Positions 1-7,406 of a stretch of DNA of 64,000 nt are shown here, in pieces. The stretch covers positions 434,001 to 498,000 of the forward strand of contig JAEUQU010000002.1 in assembly GCA_016789455.1 (NCBI GenBank), read 5' to 3'. The notes below the pieces were generated by a model. The model had not been told where the DNA came from and made no database searches. It was given only the letters and a program-made list of their open reading frames with translations. Positions within the stretch are counted from its first letter, which is position 1. The number at the start of each line of letters is the position of its first letter. This stretch comes from Candidatus Saccharibacteria bacterium. Lineage in GTDB: Bacteria; Patescibacteriota; Saccharimonadia; Saccharimonadales; Saccharimonadaceae. The translations under genes were made by a program, and so were the position numbers.

Positions 1-974
1 ACGAAAGCGAAGCACGCCACTACGCTCACGTCGACATGCCTGGTCACGCTGACTACGTCAAGAACATGATTACCGGTGCTGCCCAGATCGATGGCGCCGT
101 CCTGGTCGTCTCCGCTGCTGACGGCCCGATGCCTCAGACCCGCGAGCACGTCCTGCTGGCCCGCCAGGTTGGCGTACCGAAGATCCTGGTCTTCCTGAAC
201 AAGATGGACATGGCCGACGAAGAGCTCGTCGAGCTGGTTGAGGAAGATGTCCGCGACCTGCTTGCCAAGCAGAGCTTCGACCGTGACTGTCCGATCATCA
301 AGGGTTCTGCCCTCAAGGCCCTCGAAGACCCGAACAGCGAGTGGGGCGACCGCATTATGGAACTGGTCAAGGCTATGGACGACTACATCCCACAGCCAGA
401 GCGTGACCTCGACAAGCCATTCCTGATGCCTATCGAAGACGTCTTCTCGATCAAGGGTCGTGGTACTGTTGCTACCGGCCGTATCGAGACTGGTATCGTC
501 AAGCTGAACGACGAAGTTGAAGTCATCGGTATCCGCGACACCCGCAAGACTGTCGTTACCGGTATCGAAGCTTTCAAGAAGCAGCTGGACCAGGGCCAGG
601 CTGGTGACAACGCCGGTCTGCTGCTCCGTGGTGTTGAGCGCGACGACATCGAGCGCGGCCAGGTTATCGCCAAGCCGGGTTCCGTTACTCCTCACACCGA
701 GTTCGACGCCGAGGTCTACGTCCTGACCAAGGAAGAAGGCGGCCGCCACACCCCGTTCTTTAAGGGTTACAAGCCGCAGTTCTACTTCCGCACCACCGAC
801 GTTACCGGTGAGGTTGAGCTCCCGGCTGACAAGGAAATGGTCATGCCTGGTGACACCATCACCTTCAAGGTCAAGCTGCTGGCTCCGATTGCTATGGACC
901 AGGGTCTGCGCTTTGCTATCCGCGAAGGCGGCCGCACCGTTGGTGCCGGTGTTGTTACTTCTATCACCAAGTAG
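1..974 (+). CDS. tuf: Elongation factor Tu, 3' part (5' end outside window)
   Basis: GTPase that delivers aminoacyl-tRNA to the ribosome. Reading is open from base 3 with no start in view; about 323 codons remain of a protein of roughly 395, so the P-loop and switch I lie outside. Seen: the G3 motif as DMPGHADYV (from base 33), NKMD (198-209), the SAL of G5 (306-314), then the two beta-barrel domains with [13 protein letters not shown]. In the common G3 motif DCPGH the second residue is Cys; here it is Met. Followed at once by a terminator, so this is the last gene of its transcript, probably a str-type operon. Confidence 0.97.
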   Translation, partial: ESEARHYAHVDMPGHADYVKNMITGAAQIDGAVLVVSAADGPMPQTREHVLLARQVGVPKILVFLNKMDMADEELVELVEEDVRDLLAKQSFDRDCPIIKGSALKALEDPNSEWGDRIMELVKAMDDYIPQPERDLDKPFLMPIEDVFSIKGRGTVATGRIETGIVKLNDEVEVIGIRDTRKTVVTGIEAFKKQLDQGQAGDNAGLLLRGVERDDIERGQVIAKPGSVTPHTEFDAEVYVLTKEEGGRHTPFFKGYKPQFYFRTTDVTGEVELPADKEMVMPGDTITFKVKLLAPIAMDQGLRFAIREGGRTVGAGVVTSITK

Positions 975-990
975 TAACAGTCTGCCATTT

Positions 991-1020
991 GAAAAACGCC
1001 CTCAACCGGGGGCGTTTTTC
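991..1020 (+). terminator. Rho-independent terminator of tuf
   Basis: Stem of about 11 bp (aaaaacgccc paired with gggcgttttt) with a short loop and a T run, 17 bases after the tuf stop. Confidence 0.9.
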
Positions 1021-1072
1021 TTGCTTTGTGCGTATTCTGATACCTGGATGCGAATGTCGCAAAACGACAAAT

Positions 1073-1130
1073 GCCCCACGTAGTCACGCAGGACACCCGT
1101 CGAGAGCGGAGTGTGCGTGACCGCGCGGGG
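1073..1130 (-). terminator. Imperfect GC hairpin after the 1136-1765 gene
   Basis: Long imperfect hairpin with outer CCCC-CG/CG-GGGG and inner tcacgca/tgcgtga arms, lying directly downstream of the minus-strand stop. No strict T run follows, so termination is inferred from position and from similar hairpins after the other GC-rich genes. Confidence 0.45.
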
Positions 1131-1135
1131 CGGTA

Positions 1136-1765
1136 CTAGGGTGTGCTGGTTGCGGGTTCGCCCTCCTGTTCGTCGCAGTCCTCGTTCAGCCATCGCTCGA
1201 ACTCTTCCTGCGTCAGGCCGATGTCCTCGGGGAGGAGCAGAAGCGACTGTAGGCACTCGGCCACATACTCAGGATTTGCCGCTTCGCCGTTCCGCCAACG
1301 CGCAATCTCGTGATCGAGGCTGACTATAGATGCCGCCCATCTGTCCGGTGATGTCGATGGCGGCAGCGGCGTCTGCGCCAAGACGAACTCCATGAGTCCG
1401 GTGGCCCGTTCACGGTAGCTGTCCGAACCAGCTGGGAGACTGGCGGCGAACTGGTGGGCGCGTCGTACCAGGGAAATTTCCTGGAGTACCTCCGCGACAT
1501 GCTTGCGCAGCGTGCCAGTAGTGTCGCGGATGCCCGCCGCGTAAAAGCGGGCCGCGATGCGCAGCAGTTCGGCGCCTGTCGAAACCGGGGGAGTGGCCTG
1601 CGTCCGGCTGTAGGCCATATTGACCAGTTGCCAGAAGCGCACTTCATTGCCGACGGTCTGCCAGACTTCGGGCAGCAGCTCGTCCGGCACGCCTCTCAGC
1701 TCACGCAGGCGCGCAAGGGCAGTAGAGAAGGTGAGGTTGGGGGTGAAACCGAGCGGAAGATACAT
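1136..1765 (-). CDS. Unrecognised 209-aa protein, GC-rich orphan
   Basis: I do not recognise a family. The protein is soluble, mainly helical in appearance and acidic at the C terminus (NEDCDEQEGEP), with no signal peptide or membrane segment. The start at 1765 has no good Shine-Dalgarno. It stands alone, opposite in strand to tuf and rpsJ, and is followed by a GC hairpin. Codon use is GC-rich, like the neighbouring units ending at 1897, 2575, 3524 and 4548, and unlike the accessory genes at 17.8 or 28-32 kb. The long undisturbed frame and its flanking hairpin support a real gene. Confidence 0.6.
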   Translation of the reverse strand: MYLPLGFTPNLTFSTALARLRELRGVPDELLPEVWQTVGNEVRFWQLVNMAYSRTQATPPVSTGAELLRIAARFYAAGIRDTTGTLRKHVAEVLQEISLVRRAHQFAASLPAGSDSYRERATGLMEFVLAQTPLPPSTSPDRWAASIVSLDHEIARWRNGEAANPEYVAECLQSLLLLPEDIGLTQEEFERWLNEDCDEQEGEPATSTP

Positions 1766-1851
1766 ACTGTCTCATTTCTGAGTCGGGGCCGTAATGACGG
1801 CGAGTGCTAGTACTAATAAAGTATTACACCACAAAATCATAATTAAGAGAA

Positions 1852-1879
1852 GGCCCCGGCAGCAAACGCCGCCGGGGCC
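1852..1879 (-). terminator. GC-rich terminator hairpin after the 1897-2373 gene
   Basis: Perfect 9-bp stem ggccccggc/gccggggcc with a 10-base loop, 17 bases past the minus-strand stop; on that strand it is followed by a T-rich tract (ttctcttaatt). Confidence 0.75.
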
Positions 1880-1896
1880 AGTGCCGGTTGGTACGG

Positions 1897-2373
1897 CTAC
1901 GCCACCCGTCCCTGCGGGAGTCGGTACTCCTCGCACGGCGGGACGTTGGGCAGCAGGATCTCCGGCAGGTCGAAGCCCGTGATCAGGAAGTGGTCGTTGA
2001 CCATGCCCGATCCCGTGCCGCGGCCGGAGATGACCGTGGCCTGGTACCACAGCCCGTTGTTGTTGAGCGGCGGGACGACGTTGCCCCACTTGTAGCACTC
2101 CAGGCGCACCCGGTCGCCGTCGTAGACGCCGGCCCCGGGGTGGTTGACGGACGAGCCCCAGTAGGAGTCGAGCCGCCAGAAGACGCCGTCCGATGCGTTG
2201 GTGACCGTCACCACCGGCAGTTCGGGCCCGCCCTCGGGTTCACTGACGGGCTGGGCGGTGGCGGTGCCGGCCGCTGCCAAGCTGAGAATGGTGCTCGCCA
2301 GGAACAGCAGCACCAGCTGCAGCGCGCCGCGCCGTCGCGCCGTCGGGGCGTCAGGGTTGTGCGAGTCGGACAA
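1897..2373 (-). CDS. Secreted SH3b-like protein, single domain
   Basis: 158 aa, exported. The N terminus is basic (ARRRGAL), then a hydrophobic helix and an AxA cleavage site (GTATA|QP, near residue 40). The mature part has VFWR, LECYKWGNVVPP, LWYQATV and GMVNDHFL, matching the N-terminal half of the next gene (2575-3354); the pattern resembles bacterial SH3-like modules in secreted actinobacterial proteins. The start is TTG at 2373, chosen for a GAGGTG Shine-Dalgarno 6-7 bases upstream. It has its own terminator. A cell-wall or surface role is inferred from export and domain type. Confidence 0.7.
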   Translation of the reverse strand: MSDSHNPDAPTARRRGALQLVLLFLASTILSLAAAGTATAQPVSEPEGGPELPVVTVTNASDGVFWRLDSYWGSSVNHPGAGVYDGDRVRLECYKWGNVVPPLNNNGLWYQATVISGRGTGSGMVNDHFLITGFDLPEILLPNVPPCEEYRLPQGRVA

Positions 2374-2479
2374 GGGTTCACCTCATCGTGCCGAACGGAC
2401 AGGACCACCTCCGTCACTGCGGAGGCGCAACACTACGGTACCAGCGAATCATACTAAAAGCAAGCATAGACATGAAGAC

Positions 2480-2519
2480 GGCCCCGCCACGCACACTGGT
2501 CGCATGCGTAGACGGGGCC
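2480..2519 (-). terminator. GC-rich terminator hairpin after the 2575-3354 gene
   Basis: Stem ggccccg/cggggcc extended by ccacgca/tgcgt with one bulge. Same style as the hairpins at 1852 and 3487. Confidence 0.7.
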
Positions 2520-2574
2520 TGCCGGACGAACTACGGTCCGGCGCGTTCTTCCGTTCGTGGCGAGCGCGGTTCGC

Positions 2575-3354
2575 TCAGAGGCGGAGGGCGACCTTGTCTG
2601 CCTTGCGCCACCACAGCTTGCCGCCGTTGAAGTCGACGAACTGCTCCGTGCCGTCAGGGCTCTTCAGCATCGGCGAGATGGGGCAGCCCAGCGGGCCGGT
2701 GGCGCCGCCGTTTGCGTGCCAGCCGGCCAGGGCCGGACCGCCCAGCACGAAGAACTCGCCGGGCGCTGCGCCACGGCTGACGACGAGGTCGCCGTTCTTG
2801 CCGTACCGGAAGTCCTGCACGGTGCAGCTGCCCCAGGTGAAGAAGCCGAAGCCGGTGCCGGGATCGAGGCCTCGGAAGGCGCTGATCGGCACGTCGTCGA
2901 GCGGCGTGACGCTGCAGGGCGGCACACCCGGCATCGGGTCCTGCGGCTTGGCCGTGGGGGTGACGAGGAAGTAGTCGTTCACCATGCCGGTGGCCTTGTG
3001 GACGCTGCCTTCGACAACCACGGCCTTGTACCACAGCTCATTGCTGAAGTGCGGCGGGACAGGCCCGCCGTGCTCGAAGCACTTCAGTTGGAGCTTGTTG
3101 CCGTTTTGGAGGGCCGAGCCAGCAACGGCCTGAACCGTGTCCCACTTGGGACCGGAGCGCCAGAAGACGCCCGGTTCATCGGGGACGTTGGTTGCATTCG
3201 TCACCTCCACGATGGGCAACGGCAGGCTGTTGGTGACGGCGTGGGCGGTGCCTACCGTCACCAACGGTCCGATCAAAGCGCCCAGTAGTACAACTACGAA
3301 GGCAAAGATTCGGACCTGCACGCCCCGGTTGACGGGGAGTTGCGGTGCGGACAA
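2575..3354 (-). CDS. Secreted protein: SH3b-like domain plus LGFP-type repeat
   Basis: 259 aa. Signal peptide with AHA cleavage site near residue 40. Residues about 45-130 are paralogous to the neighbouring 158-aa protein (VFWR, GMVNDYFLVTP). The C-terminal part (about 165-255) carries GGPALAGWHANGGATGPLG and a FNGGKLWW end, the layout of LGFP repeats that bind or anchor to the cell wall in actinobacteria. Start is TTG at 3354 with AAGGAG 8 bases upstream. Single-gene unit. GC-rich codons and actinobacterial-type domains suggest transfer from, or adaptation to, an actinobacterial host; that is inference. Confidence 0.75.
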   Translation of the reverse strand: MSAPQLPVNRGVQVRIFAFVVVLLGALIGPLVTVGTAHAVTNSLPLPIVEVTNATNVPDEPGVFWRSGPKWDTVQAVAGSALQNGNKLQLKCFEHGGPVPPHFSNELWYKAVVVEGSVHKATGMVNDYFLVTPTAKPQDPMPGVPPCSVTPLDDVPISAFRGLDPGTGFGFFTWGSCTVQDFRYGKNGDLVVSRGAAPGEFFVLGGPALAGWHANGGATGPLGCPISPMLKSPDGTEQFVDFNGGKLWWRKADKVALRL

Positions 3355-3486
3355 GTGAGTGTCTCCTTGTCGATCGAACGGGTATGGTTACCCACGGCGT
3401 AAAAGCCGCGAGTGCATGCATAATGTACAAGTTTTAAGTATAAAAGTCAACTGTAAGCGGCTTGGCCGCGTGCAAGGTATGTGAGA

Positions 3487-3519
3487 CACCCCGCCGTGCC
3501 GCGTGGCATCGGCGGGGTG
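3487..3519 (-). terminator. GC-rich hairpin at the end of the 3524-3943 gene
   Basis: Perfect 10-bp stem caccccgccg/cggcggggtg with a 13-base loop, 4 bases past the stop. Confidence 0.7.
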
Positions 3520-3523
3520 CTGC

Positions 3524-3943
3524 TCAGGCGCCAGACGGAGCGAAGATGATGGTGAGGGTGACTTCGATGGGTCTGACGCCGGCATCGTGCTGCAATCCCA
3601 TGCTAATGGACAGCTGGGCGTCTGAACCAAAGCGCTTCGCGAACTGAGGGAGCAGCTGGCTATGCAGCGCCACGCCGCGGTCACGGCAAACGACCGCATA
3701 GCGGTCATCGTACAGCGGCGGGTCTTCCAGCAGATAGGGCAGCGTGATGACAGCCTCGCTGTGGCCCGCACGGAACGCGTCCCGCACCTGCGCTTCGAAT
3801 TCATCGAGCAGGGTAGTGACGGTGCCGCTGCGCAGCCGCTGATCACGGCGATCCCGTTCGGCGGAGGCGGCCGCCCACTCGCTGGTACGCAGCAGGATGG
3901 CCGCGGTGCGCTCGGCGATGTCCGATTCCGTAAAACGTAACAC
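3524..3943 (-). CDS. Unrecognised 139-aa protein, GC-rich orphan
   Basis: No family recognised. Starts GTG at 3943 with GAGGA about 9 bases upstream. N-terminal half is helical and charged; the C-terminal half alternates hydrophobic residues (LSISMGLQ, IEVTLTIIFAPSG) as in beta strands. No membrane segment. It is divergent from rpsJ, whose promoter lies 40 bases away, and ends at a strong GC hairpin. Same cassette style as the genes at 1136, 1897, 2575 and 4548. Confidence 0.65.
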   Translation of the reverse strand: MLRFTESDIAERTAAILLRTSEWAAASAERDRRDQRLRSGTVTTLLDEFEAQVRDAFRAGHSEAVITLPYLLEDPPLYDDRYAVVCRDRGVALHSQLLPQFAKRFGSDAQLSISMGLQHDAGVRPIEVTLTIIFAPSGA

Positions 3944-3980
3944 TGTTGATTCCTCTCTTGTGGCGATGCACGAAGGCAGC

Positions 3981-4009
3981 TTGAATTATACTGCATTTCA
4001 GGCTATACT
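3981..4009 (+). promoter_or_regulatory. Promoter of rpsJ
   Basis: TTGAAT (3981-3986), 17-bp spacer, TATACT (4004-4009). Leader of about 77 bases to the rpsJ start. Confidence 0.8.
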
Positions 4010-4092
4010 GCGCCTTATTATTACTAATGATGCCGAGAACTCGTCCAGTGAGACCCTGGGAGAGGTTACGGCATAGCACAGGAGTACCAACC

Positions 4093-4416
4093 ATGGCTGA
4101 CGCCAAAGTACAGGCCCCACGGATCCGCATCCGACTCAAGGCCTACGACCACAAGGTAATTGACCAGTCTGCGAAGCAGATTATTGACACCGCGCTGCGC
4201 ACCGGCGCTACCATTGCCGGCCCAGTGCCGCTGCCAACCCGCAAGAGCACCTTTACCGTCGTAAAGAGCCCGCACGTCTACAAGAAGGGCGGCGAGGCGT
4301 ACGAGATGCGCGTACACAAGCGCCTCATTGACATCATCGGCGCGACGCCCAAGACGATCGACTCGCTGCAGAGCCTGAGCCTGCCAGCCGGTTGTGACGC
4401 TGAAATCCGGATGTAA
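4093..4416 (+). CDS. rpsJ: 30S ribosomal protein S10
   Basis: 107 aa, usual length. Seen: [15 protein letters not shown] near the N terminus, [14 protein letters not shown] in the middle and the family's C-terminal strand. S10 sits in the 30S head and also partners NusB in antitermination. The ATG at 4093 is chosen for AGGAG 8 bases upstream; a longer in-frame reading from 4027 lacks a site. Unusually it is a single-gene unit with its own promoter and terminator, 3 kb before rplC, whereas it is normally the first gene of the S10 operon. Confidence 0.97.
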   Translation: MADAKVQAPRIRIRLKAYDHKVIDQSAKQIIDTALRTGATIAGPVPLPTRKSTFTVVKSPHVYKKGGEAYEMRVHKRLIDIIGATPKTIDSLQSLSLPAGCDAEIRM

Positions 4417-4431
4417 AAACTTTTGGCATAA

Positions 4432-4457
4432 GAAAAAGAGGCTTCGGCCTCTTTTTT
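4432..4457 (+). terminator. Rho-independent terminator of rpsJ
   Basis: aaaaagaggc-ttcg-gcctctttttt, a UUCG-loop hairpin with T run. Confidence 0.95.
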
Positions 4458-4472
4458 GTTGCAGGTTGTCGG

Positions 4473-4518
4473 CCGTGCTCCGGACACTGGGTCGATGAGA
4501 CCAGTGCCCGGAGCACGG
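4473..4518 (-). terminator. Long GC hairpin after the 4548 gene
   Basis: Stem of 17 bp (ccgtgctccgg and cactgg with their complements), one unpaired base on each side, 10-base loop. No clear T run on the minus strand; may also insulate against rpsJ transcription. Confidence 0.6.
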
Positions 4519-4547
4519 AAGTGTGGATGGGAACGTGGAGGTACGCC

Positions 4548-4895
4548 TTACCTCCGCCGAGGCCGGTAGGCAGGATCCTGACGGGCTGCGCTCACCTCCT
4601 GACGGATGAGGTCCGTGATGTCGTTGCGCGCGTACATCCCCTTGCTGGTCATGGTCTGAATGATGGCGTCCAGCAGGCTGCGGTCTTGCAGCAGGGCGCG
4701 GATCGACAGCGGCGTCAGCTGCTCGGCATCCCGGCTGCTCTCGCAGGCCGCATGAATCAGGCGCCGTTCACTGACGTACCCTCGACGGGAATTCGCGTGC
4801 ACCTCCGGCGCCGGCTCGGTGTACCGGTGCCCGATGTCGAAGGTGACGAACTCCGTGGTGGATAGTTTCTCCAGATCTCCTTGTGTGATTGCCAC
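4548..4895 (-). CDS. Unrecognised protein of about 115 aa, GC-rich orphan
   Basis: No family recognised. The frame stays open to an ATG at 4970, but that extra 25-residue stretch is AT-rich and contains promoter-like sequence (tttaca and tatata boxes), so I place the start at the GTG at 4895; it is uncertain. The protein is charged with helical segments such as LIRQEVSAARQDPAYRPRRR at its end. No signal or membrane segment. Same single-unit layout with a GC hairpin after the stop as the other orphans on this strand. Confidence 0.5.
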   Translation of the reverse strand: MAITQGDLEKLSTTEFVTFDIGHRYTEPAPEVHANSRRGYVSERRLIHAACESSRDAEQLTPLSIRALLQDRSLLDAIIQTMTSKGMYARNDITDLIRQEVSAARQDPAYRPRRR

Positions 4896-5038
4896 GAACA
4901 AGACTAAATCATATATAGCCTTTTTTGTAAAATATATGCTTTTTGTGAAAGGCGCTGTAAAATCTTTCACTCTGCCAATGCTGGCGTCGCGGTATATTGG
5001 TAAAGGTTAATCATAAAGTATATGAAGCAGGGGGGTAC

Positions 5039-5389
5039 ATGATAGGGACAGGGCACGAACACGCAGCGATCAAAGAAGTAATATCCAACATGCCGGTGCT
5101 CAAAGACCGGAAGGCATGGGAATCGGTACACGGGATTTCGCTGTCTGAGTTTGTCTCGATGGAGCACCAGCTCAAAGACCATCGGATTGAGATTTCCGGC
5201 GACGAGGCGGACGCTGCGACGTACTTTCAGGCCGTGCATCATCGCACGGACGGCGGCAAATGGCTGCTTGGCGGCGCCTACCATATACGGTTGCAGCGTC
5301 TTGTGGATGGCTGGCGCGTCAAATCGGTGAAGATGGTGCCGGTCTGGTCGTGGGACGAGCCGGCAGGCGGCGCCGCATTGGCCGCTTAG
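5039..5389 (+). CDS. SnoaL/NTF2-like protein
   Basis: 116 aa from the ATG at 5039, which follows a run of seven purines (aggggggtac). Seen: EHQLKDHRIEISGDEADAAT followed by GGAYHIRLQRLVDGWRVKSV, the characteristic end of SnoaL_4-type cone folds (short helix, GD-A strand, dGWRi strand). The usual N-terminal helix of the fold is short here, so the protein may be a reduced version or the start may be further up. Function unknown; such folds bind small molecules or act as isomerases. Confidence 0.6.
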   Translation: MIGTGHEHAAIKEVISNMPVLKDRKAWESVHGISLSEFVSMEHQLKDHRIEISGDEADAATYFQAVHHRTDGGKWLLGGAYHIRLQRLVDGWRVKSVKMVPVWSWDEPAGGAALAA

Positions 5390-5455
5390 GCGCATCCAAA
5401 ACTGGCTGTGGGTTGCGGACTGGGGAGAGGATGTGTCATACTTGGCGTAAGCATT

Positions 5456-5770
5456 ATGAAAACAAAAACATCCTCTCCGCGGCGCAACCGATCGCGGAAT
5501 ACCAGTAGTGTCACGGCCGCGGTAAACCAGAGCGACGGCGCTTTTCTATTGAAGCTGGTCCTGTATGTCATTCTTGGCAGCCTATGGCTGCGTCTGGCGG
5601 CTCCGGTAGAAATCGGTTTCGTGGAAATTCACTCTTTGCCTATTGGATTGGCCGCCGGCCTTCTGTTCGCCGCACATGACCATTTTCAGATTGACCGGAA
5701 AATTGAGTACGTCGTACTTATCGTCATCGGTATCGTGACGTTTTACTTGCCGGCCGGCATCGTACTGTAG
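5456..5770 (+). CDS. Small membrane protein
   Basis: 104 aa from the ATG at 5456. A basic, Ser/Arg-rich N terminus (SSPRRNRSRNTSS) is followed by three hydrophobic stretches (LLKLVLYVILGSLWLRL; LPIGLAAGLLFAAH; YVVLIVIGIVTFYLPAGIVL). No family recognised. A possible promoter (ttgcgg, 18 bp, catact) ends 13 bases before the start. Convergent with the VanY-like gene. Confidence 0.55.
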   Translation: MKTKTSSPRRNRSRNTSSVTAAVNQSDGAFLLKLVLYVILGSLWLRLAAPVEIGFVEIHSLPIGLAAGLLFAAHDHFQIDRKIEYVVLIVIGIVTFYLPAGIVL

Positions 5771-5785
5771 ACTGCACGCGCAGGG

Positions 5786-6619
5786 CTAATCTTCGTGGAC
5801 GTGTTCGTGCTCTTTTTCGCCAAGCAGGTATGGCACGACCTCTTCATAGACCATCCCGCTGCTATGCAGGGCGGTAGCCAGTTCCTCGCCGAAGTAGCGC
5901 AGGTGCCACGGCTCATAGTTGTAGCCGGTAATGTCTTCTTTGCCCTTTTGATAGCGAACGACGAAGCCGTAGCGGTGGGCGTTATCGGCGATCCACTTGC
6001 TGGCGGCGGCACCGATATAGCACTCGCCGGCGTAGCAGCGCTCGTTCTCGGTACTGACATCCACGGCCAGGCCGGTCTGGTGCTCACTGGCGCCGGGGTG
6101 GGCGCTGTAGCGTTCGGCGATTGCCAGGCCGCGTGTCGAGACGTACTCATTAAAATAGGTCTGTTGCAGGCTGGCGGAGCGGTAGGCGCTACTGACCATC
6201 AGCGTATGGCCAGCCTTTTTGGCGTCGGCAAACAAGGTTTCGAGTGGTGACTTGACGAGCGTGTGCAGGCGGAGGCTGCTTTTATCGCTTTCGTTACGGT
6301 GCGGGACGGTGACGGGCACCAGTTCGGCAGGAATGTATTCGAGTGGCAGGCGCTTAGTCTTGTTGACCAGTACCCATTTGCCGTCGTTGCGGGTAATGTC
6401 AGCGACGTTCTTGACGATGACAGGGGTGGCGACTTTGGGCAGGGTGACGACGCGCTCGGGCTTGGTGACACGTATGTTATCGACCTGCATGGATAGCTCG
6501 GCATAGTGACCTTCGACGCTGTCGGCCAGCTCGTAGGTCGCAGCTGCGAATCCCGTGGCGGTTGCTAAGAAAATAAGCATGTATAACACGCTGATGCGGA
6601 TCTGCGAAAAACTCTTCAT
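5786..6619 (-). CDS. D-alanyl-D-alanine carboxypeptidase, VanY/M15B family
   Basis: 277 aa, membrane-anchored peptidoglycan enzyme that removes the terminal D-Ala from muropeptides. Membrane anchor at residues 8-28. Catalytic domain from about 115: SAYRS (144-148), the zinc motif SEHQTGLAVD with His180 and Asp187, and EPWHLRY with Glu236 and His239. The last residues are His/Glu-rich (EHEHVHED). A TATAAT box lies only 8 bases before the ATG (6628-6633), with no Shine-Dalgarno, so the mRNA is probably leaderless. It lies inside the gap that splits rpsJ from rplC. Confidence 0.88.
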   Translation of the reverse strand: MKSFSQIRISVLYMLIFLATATGFAAATYELADSVEGHYAELSMQVDNIRVTKPERVVTLPKVATPVIVKNVADITRNDGKWVLVNKTKRLPLEYIPAELVPVTVPHRNESDKSSLRLHTLVKSPLETLFADAKKAGHTLMVSSAYRSASLQQTYFNEYVSTRGLAIAERYSAHPGASEHQTGLAVDVSTENERCYAGECYIGAAASKWIADNAHRYGFVVRYQKGKEDITGYNYEPWHLRYFGEELATALHSSGMVYEEVVPYLLGEKEHEHVHED

Positions 6620-6696
6620 TGCTTATGATTATAGCAGGCAGCAGGCCGGATGGCAGCCTATCGCACGCAAAAAGCTTATGGTAAACTGGAGCCAAT

Positions 6697-7206
6697 ATGT
6701 CTAAGCATGGTATCCTTGCCAGTCAGCGGAAAAGCGAACATGGTAGCGGTTTTACCATCGTCGAGCTGCTCATCGTCATCGTGGTCATCGGCATCCTGGC
6801 TGCCATCGTACTCAATGCCCAGGCCAGCGTCCGCAACCAGGCGATAGACAACAGCGTCAAGTCGGATATGGTGAATTTCGCCAAAAGTGTCGAGTCGCAG
6901 CGGGCAGTAACGGGTTCGTATCCGACCGTGCTGACAGCGAATATGGGTATCCGTTTCACTAAGGCGTCCTATCTGACAAACCGTAATAATCTCTACTATT
7001 GCGTAAATCCCACTACTGATAAGTTCGCCTTGGCCGCCCAGGCTACGACGGGCAATTCCTGGAGGTACATAGCCGGAGAGGGAGTCTCCAGCACGCCAAG
7101 TCCGACCAGTGCCAATACTTGCGCGCTTATTTCGCAGGCTGGCAACTCAAACTACGCCGGATATGACAACGGTACGGGCAACTGGCAAGCCTGGGTAAAT
7201 GACTGA
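6697..7206 (+). CDS. Type IV pilin (prepilin)
   Basis: 169 aa. Prepilin leader ending in Gly18, then FTIVELLIVIVVIGILAA, with Phe+1 and Glu+5 as required by prepilin peptidase and for assembly. The globular part is Ser/Thr/Asn-rich with two cysteines (YYCVN and NTCAL) that could form the C-terminal disulfide loop. ATG at 6697 has GGAG 5 bases upstream. A single gene with no other pilus genes close by; a second prepilin-like gene is at 54692. In Saccharibacteria type IV pili serve motility and host contact (family knowledge). Confidence 0.9.
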   Translation: MSKHGILASQRKSEHGSGFTIVELLIVIVVIGILAAIVLNAQASVRNQAIDNSVKSDMVNFAKSVESQRAVTGSYPTVLTANMGIRFTKASYLTNRNNLYYCVNPTTDKFALAAQATTGNSWRYIAGEGVSSTPSPTSANTCALISQAGNSNYAGYDNGTGNWQAWVND

Positions 7207-7228
7207 TACGACGCGTTCTTCACAGGTG

Positions 7229-7257
7229 TTGACCTGAGGCGATTACTCCTGTATAAT
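7229..7257 (+). promoter_or_regulatory. Main promoter of the rplC-secY operon
   Basis: TTGACC (7229-7234), 17-bp spacer, TATAAT (7252-7257): close to consensus. Confidence 0.88.
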
Positions 7258-7263
7258 CAGCAG

Positions 7264-7406
7264 CGTATATAAGCGCGTGTCAAGCGTCTTGGTGTTCAAG
7301 TAAGTCTCTGCGGTTGATTTTGCCGCCAGTGCCGGGCAACCGGCCATAGTCCATAGAGATACTGCCTGGAGCCAAGATTTTTGCATGTAATAAGAGAGGC
7401 AGTAGG
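7264..7406 (+). promoter_or_regulatory. Untranslated leader of the rplC operon
   Basis: About 143 bases between the expected start of transcription and rplC. It contains inverted arms (gccgggcaaccggc near 7331-7345) and no supported ORF. S10-operon leaders are often autoregulated by L4; that role here is only inferred from position. Confidence 0.4.

Noticed and set aside
1794-2098. Small frames on both strands between the 1136 and 1897 genes
   Set aside because: They read through the terminator hairpin and into the secreted-protein gene in other frames; no start signals.
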